A stretch of 64,000 nt of DNA from Phyllobacterium sp. OV277 (GCF_900104355.1 NZ_FNIY01000008.1:62001-126000); one strand, 5' to 3'. Shown: positions 33,128-41,688, counted from the first letter of the stretch. Translations and numbers: made by a program. Notes: a model not told the origin generated them from the letters alone.

Positions 33128-33403
33128 ATGGGTAAAGTTCAGTTTGTGACATTCACTAGCAACAGCCATGGAATTGTCAGCCAATATCTCAATAATCCCG
33201 ACCGCCAGATCATGGAACTGGACAAGGCCATCGCTCTTCAACCGGATGATCCCTTCCTGTATTATAATCGAGCCGTATTCTATGGCCAAAAAGGGGATAT
33301 TGATCAGGCAATTGGAGATTTCAATGAGGCAATACGGCTTAAGCCGGATTTTGCGGAGGCTTTGGGCATGTTTGAGGCAATTCAGAAAAGCAGAAATCCC
33401 TGA
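33128..33403 (+). CDS. Small TPR-repeat protein or fragment
   Basis: The 91-residue frame carries one good tetratricopeptide repeat pair: MELDKAIALQPDDPFLYYNRAVFYGQ followed by DIDQAIGDFNEAIRLKPDFAEAL. No ribosome-binding site precedes ATG 33128, and the first 28 residues do not look like TPR. It may be a decayed fragment of a longer TPR protein. It is divergent from the giant gene. Confidence 0.45.
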   Translation: MGKVQFVTFTSNSHGIVSQYLNNPDRQIMELDKAIALQPDDPFLYYNRAVFYGQKGDIDQAIGDFNEAIRLKPDFAEALGMFEAIQKSRNP

Positions 33404-33576
33404 TAAGCGATGTGTTGACATGGACGCTGTGGGTGCAACATTCCACAATCTCTTACTGAAGTTCCCTTTGGGTCGCTGCGTTTGATCCAATAGCCACCAG
33501 AATAGTTGCGGCGATAATATTGGATCGGACCATGCTGACGCGGCTTTTTCCAGTTCCAGCCATCCTAAAATGGCTG

Positions 33577-34203
33577 TCACACTTTGACCCGCTCAGGCGA
33601 TCTTTCTGAAACGTGCCGCTTGTAAACGGAAACGATCATAATAATGGTGGCCTCCAATCCAAGAAGACAAATGGCGGCCCAGAAACCTGCTTTGTACGGA
33701 TCATGTTGAGATGTTCTTAGGGTATACCCCAAGAACAGGAATGGTGCATTCCACAGAAGACTCCCCAAAAAGGTTGCTATACCGAAAGGCAGAAAATCCA
33801 GCTTCAATATGCCTGCAGGAAGCGCCATGTAAACCCGAGCGCCGGGGACGGTTTGTCCAACCAAAGTAACCCAGAAATGGTTGCGCCGATATGCCTTCGT
33901 AAGGCGCTCATAAAGTTGCGCGCTCAGAAAAATGAACTTGCCATATCGCTTTACTTTGGTTGCAACCCGTTCGCCCCCCAATGTCCGGCCAATTGCAAAC
34001 CAACAGCAGGCACCGAGTGTTGACCCCAAAGTTGTCGCACCAAGGGTCATAGCGAGGTGAGGTGCGTTGGGTATTGTCATACCCAACAGCATCAGCAGAA
34101 TGTAAGATGGAAACAAGGGCACAAACTTTTCGATGACTGCCAGACATGTGATACCGATAAATCCATACCCGATCAGCCATGCAATGATGTGAGGCGTCTC
34201 CAT
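33577..34203 (-). CDS. DedA-family membrane protein
   Basis: This 208-residue DedA/VTT protein has the family core: an acidic residue early (VIEKFVPLFPSYILL), then RRNHFWVTLVGQTVPGARVYMALPAGIL, where the Arg in the re-entrant loop is conserved. DedA proteins flip undecaprenyl phosphate or phospholipids and affect resistance to cationic peptides. It lies 5 nt downstream of a phospholipid N-methyltransferase gene, so the two are probably co-transcribed. A second DedA domain is in the fusion at 2434. Confidence 0.9.
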   Translation of the reverse strand: METPHIIAWLIGYGFIGITCLAVIEKFVPLFPSYILLMLLGMTIPNAPHLAMTLGATTLGSTLGACCWFAIGRTLGGERVATKVKRYGKFIFLSAQLYERLTKAYRRNHFWVTLVGQTVPGARVYMALPAGILKLDFLPFGIATFLGSLLWNAPFLFLGYTLRTSQHDPYKAGFWAAICLLGLEATIIMIVSVYKRHVSERSPERVKV

Positions 34204-34208
34204 CTGAT

Positions 34209-34796
34209 TTAGCTCAAGCCTGCTGTGTCAACGCGCCTTTTAATGCGGTAAACGGATGCTGGTGGAATATTGCGCATAGTTTTAGCGACGAAGCGTTCCT
34301 CCAATTGCAAAATGTCCAGAATTTCTTTCGATACAGGGCAGCGTGGACCATAGGTAATCTGATAGAATGCACCGCCGGGTCGCAGATATTTGAATGCACC
34401 ATTGAGAATTCCTTTGACTTGTCGGGGTGGCATTGTCAGTACGCCCAAACCGCTGACAACAGCACCCACAGAACCGGGTTCGAACAGATTGAATTCGCCA
34501 ATCCTGGCAGCGTCCATTCGCAGAATTCGCGCACTTGGGAACCGGCCTCGCAAAAGCCTGGTGAATTCCGAGCTGTATTCTACGAGGGTGAGCATTGACT
34601 CCGGTACACCCCTTTGAAGTAGCGAGCGCGTGAAGGGGCCTGTGCCAGGACCGAGTTCAAGAACAGGACCCATTTCTGGATCAATTTCTCCGGTCATCAG
34701 CGCGGAAATTCTGTTTCCCGATGGCATGATCGCTGCTGTTCGAAGTGGATTGCGCACCCAAGAACGGAGAAATGGCAAAACATCAGCAAACGACAT
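34209..34796 (-). CDS. SAM-dependent methyltransferase, phospholipid N-methyltransferase type
   Basis: The enzyme is 195 residues from ATG 34796 (MSFADVLPFLRSWVRNPLRT). The SAM-binding motif I is VLELGPGTGPFTRSLLQRG. The N-terminal FLRSWVRNP block plus a SG-rich IMPSGNRISALM stretch are typical of COG3963 phospholipid N-methyltransferases (PmtA-like) that methylate phosphatidylethanolamine towards phosphatidylcholine. The exact substrate is inferred. It is coupled to a DedA gene and divergent from a two-component system. Confidence 0.82.
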   Translation of the reverse strand: MSFADVLPFLRSWVRNPLRTAAIMPSGNRISALMTGEIDPEMGPVLELGPGTGPFTRSLLQRGVPESMLTLVEYSSEFTRLLRGRFPSARILRMDAARIGEFNLFEPGSVGAVVSGLGVLTMPPRQVKGILNGAFKYLRPGGAFYQITYGPRCPVSKEILDILQLEERFVAKTMRNIPPASVYRIKRRVDTAGLS

Positions 34797-35057
34797 AATC
34801 GGACGCCTTTTTACGGAGTGAAATATGTGCGGTATGCTTGGTCGATCTACCGGGACGTATCGTTGTCTGCATTTTTGTTTCCTGAACTGAATTGTTATTG
34901 ACGAGGAAACCAATGCGTCTTCTAGATTGAGGCAGCGTGTCATGCGCTACGGTTCGACGAAATTTACTTCTCCAGCCAATTTCCCGATGCAAGATTGCCT
35001 CAATGTAGAAAGTCCATGGTGCGCGATCTCAATTATGTCGAAACACAAGGAATAGGG

Positions 35058-35732
35058 ATGCGGGTACTACTGGTAGAGGACGAAAAGGAAATGGTTGCCG
35101 CACTTAGCAACGTTCTCACGCGTCAGAACATGATCGTTGACAGTGTCTCAACGATTGCTGCCGCTGAATTCGTGTTGAAAGAAAATGTGCATGATGTGCT
35201 TGTTCTTGATCGTCAGCTGCCCGATGGAGATGGATTGTCTTTGATTCCGCGGCTTCGTGCGAATGGTCAAAATATACCGGTTCTTGTGCTGACGGCTCGT
35301 GGCGATCTCTGCGATCGTGTCGCGGGACTGCAAAGTGGAGCTGATGATTATCTTGGCAAACCCTTCGCTTTCGAAGAACTTCTAGCTCGTGTTCGCGCCC
35401 TGCTGCGACGACCGTCCAGCGTTGTGCCGGAAGTGGCCAAGATGGGCCAGTTGATGTTTGATTTTGCCCATCGTGAGGCATGGGTTTCGGGAGAGCGTGT
35501 GGAGATGCCAAGGCGAGAAGTCCTTGTCCTTGAAGCATTGATGCGCCGAATGGGGCGAATGGTCCAGCGTGCCACTCTGATGGAAGCGGTTTTTGGCATG
35601 GACGATGAGATCGATTCAAATGCGCTTGATACCCATATATCGAGGGTTCGCCGTAAACTCTCGGATGCCGGTGCAGGGGTGACAATCAATGGTATCAGGG
35701 GCCTTGGCTATCTTTTACGGGAAACGGCATGA
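35058..35732 (+). CDS. OmpR/PhoB-family response regulator
   Basis: The regulator is 224 residues from ATG 35058 (MRVLLVEDEKEM). The receiver has phospho-acceptor Asp at about residue 51 (VLDRQLPDGDG) and Lys in LGKPF; the C-terminal winged helix ends SRVRRKLSDAG...GIRGLGYLLRE. It ends in an ATGA overlap with the kinase gene. Neighbouring lipid-modification genes suggest an envelope-sensing system. Confidence 0.93.
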   Translation: MRVLLVEDEKEMVAALSNVLTRQNMIVDSVSTIAAAEFVLKENVHDVLVLDRQLPDGDGLSLIPRLRANGQNIPVLVLTARGDLCDRVAGLQSGADDYLGKPFAFEELLARVRALLRRPSSVVPEVAKMGQLMFDFAHREAWVSGERVEMPRREVLVLEALMRRMGRMVQRATLMEAVFGMDDEIDSNALDTHISRVRRKLSDAGAGVTINGIRGLGYLLRETA

Positions 35733-37075
35733 GTTTGTGGAGTGCGAGATCGCTGAAATGGCGGCTCGTCAGCCGACTGCTGTTCTTCGAAACCCTCATC
35801 ATCTTGTCGGTGCTAACCATTATCATAGGCAGTCTCTGGGGTTCCGGGTATCTGATAGAGGATTATGAGGGAGGCAGTCTGGATGTTCTGAAAGACGCCC
35901 TGTCAAGGAATACGCAAGGAGAACTTATTCTCATTGATACTCCCGAGGTCGTCCAATTGCGGACGGATGTTGGTGGCTTGTGGTTTGTCATTCGGGACCG
36001 GAATGGACAGCAACTGTCTCAAGGACGTGTTCCTTCCGAATTTGTTCAAACGCTGCCGATGTTGGATCATCTCAGCGACGCTCGTTTGAACAATGAGTTG
36101 GGCCGCGCGAAACGCCCCGATGCAATTGTTAAATGGCAGGAAACAAACGTAGGAGACGTGCAGATATTCACCGGGACCCGGGGGCGTATGACATTCATTC
36201 GGATGGTGACAGGCATCTCTGGCGGAATGCTAACGATCATTATTCCATTTTTTTTGACAATAGCCTTGGCTACTCTGGCCATCACTCCACTTGTCGTACG
36301 TTTTGCGTTGGAAGGGGTTAAACAAGCTGCGGATCAAGCGGCTCAGATTACCTATAACAAGCGCGGCGTACGTTTGTCTGCGAGCGAGGTGCCCGAAGAA
36401 ATCAGTCCGTTTGTAAATGCCGTCAACGATGCCTTGACCCGGCTGGATAAAGGCTATGCGTCGCATGAACGTTTTTTAGCCCAAGCAGCCCATGAACTGC
36501 GTACACCGATAGCCATTCTCAACACCAGGGTTGCTGCCTTATCTCCAAGCATTGAGAAAACCCAGCTCCTGCAGGACACGTCTCGCTTGGCAATCTTGAG
36601 CGGCCAGCTCCTTGATCTGCAGAGATTGAACCATTCGCCGGTCCACTTTGCACCCGTTGATCTCGTAGCAATCGCCGGACGCGTTGCTTTTGATCTAGCA
36701 CCGCTGGCTTTTGCCGCGGGTTATGAGGTGTCGTTTGAGTCGGATAAAGATGAACTTATGGTACAGGGCGACCAAACGTCCATCGAACGTGCACTCACGA
36801 ATCTGGTTCAGAACGCTATTGACCACGGCGGCGGTTCAGGAATGATCTTGATCCATGTTCTGGAAACGAAATCGATTGTGGTAACCGACGAGGGGCAGGG
36901 AATTTCCGCAGAGAGCAGTCAGGATATTTTTGAGCCGTTCAGCCGCCTTCGTTCGGACAGTTCCGGAACTGGTCTTGGACTGAATCTGGTCAAACAGATA
37001 ATGGAACTTCACAATGGTACCATTGAAGTCAATAGCGGGTACCCAAAGGGGGCCTGTTTCAAAATGAACTTCTGA
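35729..37075 (+). CDS. Membrane sensor histidine kinase
   Basis: The 448-residue kinase has an N-terminal membrane helix (LLFFETLIILSVLTII), a periplasmic sensor (~40-160), a second helix (MLTIIIPFFLTIALATLAI), a HAMP-like linker, the autophosphorylation His near residue 255 (AAHELRTPI), and HATPase_c boxes (NLVQNAIDHG, DEGQGI, GTGLGLNLV). The layout is QseC/PmrB-like. The partner is the regulator it overlaps by 4 nt. The ligand is unknown. Confidence 0.92.
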   Translation: MSLWSARSLKWRLVSRLLFFETLIILSVLTIIIGSLWGSGYLIEDYEGGSLDVLKDALSRNTQGELILIDTPEVVQLRTDVGGLWFVIRDRNGQQLSQGRVPSEFVQTLPMLDHLSDARLNNELGRAKRPDAIVKWQETNVGDVQIFTGTRGRMTFIRMVTGISGGMLTIIIPFFLTIALATLAITPLVVRFALEGVKQAADQAAQITYNKRGVRLSASEVPEEISPFVNAVNDALTRLDKGYASHERFLAQAAHELRTPIAILNTRVAALSPSIEKTQLLQDTSRLAILSGQLLDLQRLNHSPVHFAPVDLVAIAGRVAFDLAPLAFAAGYEVSFESDKDELMVQGDQTSIERALTNLVQNAIDHGGGSGMILIHVLETKSIVVTDEGQGISAESSQDIFEPFSRLRSDSSGTGLGLNLVKQIMELHNGTIEVNSGYPKGACFKMNF

Positions 37076-37395
37076 ACGATAGGAGCTGACTCCAGTCAAG
37101 CTCGTGGTTCATTGTATAAAAGTCGGAAGTGAAGAGATTCTTCAAGCGTGTCCCTGTCGTTCATTTGGAATAGCCAACACGCCACGGAAAGAAGGATTAT
37201 AGTTCCAATAACCACTGAGATATCTGCTATGTAATGTCGCTGTCGGTTGCGCATTTATATCCCATAGGCGGGCTATGTCGTGCACTGCGTAGCTTGCAAT
37301 GAACTTCACTTGTGCCGCTTCCGAATTTAACGATGAGCACAATTTAGCAGCGGCAGTTTACTTGGATATTGCTGTACTGTTACGGTTCCGTAAGG
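37076..37395. other. Spacer of about 320 bp between convergent genes
   Basis: The region lies between the kinase gene and the convergent phosphatase gene. A 66-codon minus-strand frame (37142-37342) has no ribosome site and no recognisable family. I see no convincing gene, and no terminator with a T-run. Confidence 0.35.
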
Positions 37396-37992
37396 CTATG
37401 AACCCGGAAAACCAAGCCAAGGTTCAAGATCTTCGAATGTCATGTCCATTGCATAAGCAGGATTGGCCCAGATCGAAAAGTGGCCAAACCGCGGTGAAAA
37501 CTGAGATTCTGCGTGTTCCTCATCGCCATGCGCGATTGCTGCAACGTAAAGCGCGGCAGCCAGCCCGGTTCGATCCGCTCCGCCTTCGCAATGAATGAGA
37601 ATTGGCTTTTCAGCCTGCTTCATGAGTGCAAGTAAGGTTTCGGCGTCTTTCTGAGATAAAATTTGACGTGAAGACATTCGAAAATCGATATGCCCAACAC
37701 CAGATTTCTTGGCAGCGGCGACCTCTTTGTCATACCAATCCCGGCCAGTATTTTCGCCGCGGAGATTGATAATCGTCCTGATACCATAGGTTTTCTTATA
37801 GAATGCGATCTGTGATGGCGAGGGCTGTGCCGATCTATAGAGTTCGCCGGGAAGGGTAGTATGAAAATTGCCCTGCCATCGCATTATTCCATAATAGCCG
37901 CCGATCATAAGGACCAGAGCCAGCAATGTGCCTCCTGTCCTCACGGCGATTGGCCGCCGCCTGCTTGATTTATGCGTCTGTGTGACGGTCAT
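37396..37992 (-). CDS. Membrane-anchored dual-specificity/tyrosine phosphatase
   Basis: The 198-residue product has an N-terminal membrane anchor (TGGTLLALVLMIGGYYGIM) and a periplasm-facing phosphatase domain. The cysteine-phosphatase loop is HCEGGADRTG, with catalytic Cys at about residue 135 and the Arg in place (C-x5-R). YRSAQPS and RTIINLRGE are typical of the DSPc/tyrosine-phosphatase group. Substrates could be proteins or phospholipids, since related enzymes act on lipid phosphates. It overlaps the kinase gene by 4 nt, so it belongs to that two-component operon. Confidence 0.9.
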   Translation of the reverse strand: MTVTQTHKSSRRRPIAVRTGGTLLALVLMIGGYYGIMRWQGNFHTTLPGELYRSAQPSPSQIAFYKKTYGIRTIINLRGENTGRDWYDKEVAAAKKSGVGHIDFRMSSRQILSQKDAETLLALMKQAEKPILIHCEGGADRTGLAAALYVAAIAHGDEEHAESQFSPRFGHFSIWANPAYAMDMTFEDLEPWLGFPGS

Positions 37993-39437
37993 AACGGCTT
38001 GTTCTCCCGAGGCAGGTTTAAAATTAGGGATCGGTTGGGTTGATCTGTCGCCGCGCTCGGTTCGGCATGTTTGTCGTGCGAGCCAGCTGGAAATGTCAGT
38101 ATGACGTGCAACCCCGGGTGTCCATCTTCCAGGTTAATTCTCGCGCGATGAAGATCCACAATCGCTTTGACAAGGCTCAGACCTAGCCCTGTGCCAGGCG
38201 TTGTTCGGCTCTTATCGAGGCGATAAAGCCGCTGAAAGACTTTTGCGCGCTCCTCGGCCGGGATACCAGGCCCATTATCAGCAAATTCGACAATGATGGT
38301 TCTATCGATACTTTTCGCACTGAGGCTAATTTTTGCTCCTGCGGGACAGTGCCGGATCGAGTTTTCGGTGAGGTTAGCAAAAAGTTGAATCAGTAGTTCC
38401 CGATCCCCGGTCACCGGCAAGGATTCATTTGGATGCAACGTCAATTTTATCAATTGTTTCTTGTCTTCGGCGACATCGGCATAGACGTCGACGATGGTCT
38501 CAAGACATTCCCTGATGTCCAGTTGGGTAAACCGCGACCGCCTCGACCCGGCTTCGATCTGCGCTATACGAAGAAGAGCGTCGAAGGTGGCGTTAATATT
38601 TCCACTTTCCTCCCGCGCCTGCAGCAAATCCGCCGCAACTGCCGTGCCTTTATCGGCCTTTTCGATGGCTTGGCTTATGGTCAGGGAAAGTCGGCTTAGA
38701 GGCGTTTTGAGATCGTGGGCGATATCGGTGCTTACTTGACGCATGCCTTCCACGAGAGAGGCAAGGCGGTCGAGCGCATCATTGACCTGCTCTGACAATC
38801 TATCAATGTCGTCTCCGTTGCCAACCAGAGGAATACGGACATTCAGCTTGCCAGAGCCAACGTCCCGCATGGTCGATGTGATGGTTTCCATGCGCCGTTG
38901 TACGCGTGTCGCTAAAAGAATGCCGCCTATCGTTGCAAGTGCAAGAACCATCACGCTTGCCCATGCAAAACTTATAAAAACAATCCTTAGATACTCGTCG
39001 TTCTCTTCAAACGTGATCCCAACGATCAAAGGCTGCTTATCGACCTGACCAGAAAAGACGCGATATCTTTCATTACTCTGTAAGCCTAGCTTCGTACTGT
39101 CAATTGTTGACCAACCAGGCGAAACATCTGCGTTTTCAATATTCCCCGCCAGTCGCGCTCCATCTTTTGAGCGCAAAAGGAAAATCCGATCGTGCCGGGA
39201 AGTGGATTGCACATGGCTGGTTACGGTATCTGACAAATCAGTCACATCGCCATCACCGTAAGAGGCAGTGAGCACGGTATACGTATCCTGGATTGTCTGA
39301 TCGAGACGATCGGCCAATTCGTGTTTGAGCAGTTGATACGTCACAACCCCCGCGACAAGAAATGACGCGATAAAAAGGGCGGCGAAAATGACAGCCAACC
39401 GGAACGGCGTACTTTTCAGCAGATCAATGCGGCGCAT
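37989..39437 (-). CDS. Membrane sensor histidine kinase
   Basis: The kinase is 482 residues from ATG 39437 (MRRIDLLKSTPFRLAVIFAA), inside the end of the response-regulator gene. It has two membrane helices around a periplasmic sensor (~45-175), HAMP (GSGKLNVRIPL), H-box His at about residue 241 (DIAHDLKTPLSRLS) and HATPase_c (NLTENSIRHCP, DNGPGIP, GTGLGLSLV). A ~30-residue tail (HDKHAEPSAATDQPNRS) follows. The N-terminal LLKSTPFRLAVIF resembles the start of the kinase at 953, suggesting a duplicated pair. Confidence 0.92.
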   Translation of the reverse strand: MRRIDLLKSTPFRLAVIFAALFIASFLVAGVVTYQLLKHELADRLDQTIQDTYTVLTASYGDGDVTDLSDTVTSHVQSTSRHDRIFLLRSKDGARLAGNIENADVSPGWSTIDSTKLGLQSNERYRVFSGQVDKQPLIVGITFEENDEYLRIVFISFAWASVMVLALATIGGILLATRVQRRMETITSTMRDVGSGKLNVRIPLVGNGDDIDRLSEQVNDALDRLASLVEGMRQVSTDIAHDLKTPLSRLSLTISQAIEKADKGTAVAADLLQAREESGNINATFDALLRIAQIEAGSRRSRFTQLDIRECLETIVDVYADVAEDKKQLIKLTLHPNESLPVTGDRELLIQLFANLTENSIRHCPAGAKISLSAKSIDRTIIVEFADNGPGIPAEERAKVFQRLYRLDKSRTTPGTGLGLSLVKAIVDLHRARINLEDGHPGLHVILTFPAGSHDKHAEPSAATDQPNRSLILNLPRENKPL

Positions 39438-40101
39438 GTAAGCTATAGCCAGTGTTTCGGATTGTGTGCAACAGTGGATATGCAAAGGGTTTGTCGATCT
39501 TCGCTCTGAGACGACTGATATGTGTTTCGACAACACTTGTTTTGGGGTCAAAGTGAAAATCCCAAACGCGCTCCAGAAGCATTGTACGTGTCAATATGCG
39601 CCCTTCATTGCGAACCAGAACTTCAAGCAATCTGAATTCGCGGGGTTGCAGGTCAATCGTGATGCCGTCCCGACGTACGATCCTGCGCACAAGGTCAACC
39701 TCCAGTTCTGCTACTGATATCGTGTTGATTTCGCGTTGAAATGGCGGTCGCCGATGGAGTGCATTGACGCGCGCAGCCAGTTCGGAAAAGGCAAAAGGTT
39801 TGGCGAGATAATCGTCTCCGCCTGCTTCTAAACCCTCAACACGGTCATCCAGTCCTCCAATCGAGGTGAGAAAGAGAGCAGGAGTTTTGACGCCGGCTGC
39901 ACGCAATGCCTTGATGATTGACAGGCCATCCAGCCCCGGTAGCATTCTGTCTATTATGAGGATGTCGTATTCTTCGCCCGCCGCGTGGGATAGCGCATTT
40001 CTACCGTCAGCGATAACTTCAGCAACATGCCCGGCTTCGCTAAAGCCCTTGGCAATGTAGTCCGATGTCTGCCGGTCATCTTCAATGATCAGGATGCGCA
40101 T
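39424..40101 (-). CDS. OmpR/PhoB-family response regulator
   Basis: The regulator is 225 residues from ATG 40101 (MRILIIEDDRQTSDYIAKGF). The receiver has an Asp in LIIDRMLPGLDG and Lys in LAKPF; the winged helix ends ETHISRLRAKIDKPF...IRNTGYSLHAPH. It is close in style to the regulators at 1 and 283. Divergent genes on the right (40362 onward) share a spacer rich in CTTAC/GTAAG repeats that may be its targets. Confidence 0.93.
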   Translation of the reverse strand: MRILIIEDDRQTSDYIAKGFSEAGHVAEVIADGRNALSHAAGEEYDILIIDRMLPGLDGLSIIKALRAAGVKTPALFLTSIGGLDDRVEGLEAGGDDYLAKPFAFSELAARVNALHRRPPFQREINTISVAELEVDLVRRIVRRDGITIDLQPREFRLLEVLVRNEGRILTRTMLLERVWDFHFDPKTSVVETHISRLRAKIDKPFAYPLLHTIRNTGYSLHAPH

Positions 40102-40235
40102 GTTCTTTCCGTTCTCACCAAACACAGACTGCGTTCATCATAGTCCAAATGCACACGATGTCATTGTCCGGATCTAAGTAACGGTCGAGCCTACTGGGAG
40201 TTACATGCATCGTTTCACACTCACCTTTCCGCGAT

Positions 40236-40308
40236 CTTACAGTTTGGTAATAAACGAACGCTTCTTACCGCTTACCAAAGCGTAAGGGGACGGCTAAGCC
40301 CCGGTAAG
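40236..40308. promoter_or_regulatory. Cluster of CTTAC/GTAAG repeats, candidate response-regulator sites
   Basis: CTTAC occurs at 40236, 40264 and 40271, and GTAAG at 40282 and 40304, within 75 bp. A dyad CGCTT-ACCA-AAGCG sits at the centre. OmpR-family regulators bind tandem short repeats, and the divergent regulator gene is adjacent, so these are plausible sites controlling 40362-41688. Confidence 0.5.
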
Positions 40309-40361
40309 AATAGACATTTAGTCTCCTTGGCAGCGAACCAAAGTTGCTGAAGGAGAATGCG

Positions 40362-40454
40362 GTGAACCGATATCTTGCAAAATACCCTTCTCTGTTTATT
40401 GGCGCCGTGCTGCTTGCTGCCCTGGTGCTATCGTTTTTAACAGTCCCATCCTGA
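40362..40454 (+). CDS. 30-residue membrane peptide, similar to N-terminus of the 4712 protein
   Basis: A GTG start lies 6 nt after AAGGAG and encodes VNRYLAKYPSLFIGAVLLAA followed by LVLSFLTVPS and a stop. It is one short hydrophobic helix. The exported protein at 4712 begins MNKYLEKHPAWTIAFVLGAA and then VALSYLTMP, so the two line up almost residue for residue before this one stops. It could be a genuine small membrane protein (regulator of the neighbouring kinase, for example) or a truncated relic of a second copy. Confidence 0.6.
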   Translation: MNRYLAKYPSLFIGAVLLAALVLSFLTVPS

Positions 40455-40607
40455 ATGTGGGAACCTGTCCTTACCAAATTGTATTGTTCCGGAAAGGCTC
40501 CCGTATTGAACGACACATACAACCCAGATTGCAGATGGTGAAAACGATCTGTCCTCATTTGATTGCCGACCTGTTTTCCAGTCGGTATAGCTCTGGAGAC
40601 TATTGTC

Positions 40608-40871
40608 ATGAAGAAATTTGCTCTCGTTCTATCTCTCCTTACCCTTTCAACATGCTTCGCAACTTTGGACGGTTTTGCTGCGAGCAGTTCAGTGCCTTGT
40701 GAAGACATGCTCAAGGAAGTGCGCGCCGCCAAAACGGCAGCAACCCTCACAGATGCAGAGAAAACGAAAGTCGCCGAGCTTGAGGCAAAAGGCGTTGAAA
40801 GATGCACCGCTGACGACGACAAACGGGCAGATGAATTCTTTGCTCAGGCTCTGAAACTCATGGGCAAATAA
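40608..40871 (+). CDS. Small secreted protein with two cysteines
   Basis: The 87-residue product starts at ATG 40608 (MKKFALVLSLLTLSTCFATL), giving a clear Sec signal peptide cleaved near GFA-A. The mature ~63 residues are helical and charged, with two Cys (VPCEDM and ERCTADD) that could form a disulfide in the periplasm. No named family is recognised. It sits between a two-component system and a DUF347 membrane protein, 28 nt upstream of the latter, and is probably co-expressed with it. Confidence 0.8.
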   Translation: MKKFALVLSLLTLSTCFATLDGFAASSSVPCEDMLKEVRAAKTAATLTDAEKTKVAELEAKGVERCTADDDKRADEFFAQALKLMGK

Positions 40872-40899
40872 CCCGATCTCTGAAAAAGGAATTGTGGCA

Positions 40900-41688
40900 A
40901 TGAACCGCGCTGAACTAAAACGGTCAGGACTGCTAAATCGCGTCCCTGAAGTCACAGCAGATTTTTGGGTGATCAAGTTGTTGGCCGTGACCATGGGGGA
41001 AACGGCTGCGGATTATCTAGCCGTCAATCTTGGTCTTGGCCTGACAGTGACTTCGCTAATCATGAGTGCCCTTTTGATTGTGGCTCTGGTCGCGCAGTTT
41101 CGACAAGGAAAGTATGTTCCTTGGGTGTATTGGACTGCCGTTGTCTTGATCAGTATTGTCGGTACGCTTGTTACTGACAATCTCGTGGATAATTTCCATG
41201 TGCCCCTTGAGGTTACGACGGCAGTTTTTAGTGTTGCGTTGATTGCAACATTCGTAATTTGGTATCGCAGTGAAAAAACGCTCTCCATTCATTCGATTTT
41301 TAATGCGCGAAGAGAAACATTCTACTGGCTTGCGATACTGTTTACCTTTGCATTGGGGACCGCTGCCGGTGATTTGGTGGCAGAGGCCTTCGGCTTGGGC
41401 TTCATTGCTACCGGTTTGATTTTTGGGGCAATCATCGCCGCGATTGCGGCAGCCTATTACATCTTTCACCTTAATGCAGTCTTGGCCTTTTGGCTGGCTT
41501 ACATATTCACGCGTCCTCTCGGCGCATCTTTGGGCGACTTTCTTTCGCAGCCGATGGAATATGGCGGCTTGGGCATTGGAACAGTAATCACAAGCCTTCT
41601 GTTCCTCGCATGCATCGTTGCAATCGTTGTCTATATGACCTTCTCAACTCGCAACGAGATCCAAACGATCGTCAAGTCTGGTACGTGA
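40900..41688 (+). CDS. COG4705/DUF347-repeat membrane protein
   Basis: The protein is 262 residues from ATG 40900 (GTG 40894 is an alternative, with AAAAAGGA just upstream). It has about eight membrane helices in four repeats, each carrying a G-x4-D motif: GETAAD, GTLVTD, GTAAGD and GASLGD. This fourfold pattern is the DUF347 signature. The regularly spaced intramembrane Asp residues suggest cation binding or transport, but no substrate is established. The nearby two-component system probably controls it. Confidence 0.88.
   Translation: MNRAELKRSGLLNRVPEVTADFWVIKLLAVTMGETAADYLAVNLGLGLTVTSLIMSALLIVALVAQFRQGKYVPWVYWTAVVLISIVGTLVTDNLVDNFHVPLEVTTAVFSVALIATFVIWYRSEKTLSIHSIFNARRETFYWLAILFTFALGTAAGDLVAEAFGLGFIATGLIFGAIIAAIAAAYYIFHLNAVLAFWLAYIFTRPLGASLGDFLSQPMEYGGLGIGTVITSLLFLACIVAIVVYMTFSTRNEIQTIVKSGT

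Noticed and set aside
37142-37342. 66-codon frame between the kinase and phosphatase genes
   Set aside because: No ribosome site and no recognisable motif; probably noncoding spacer.
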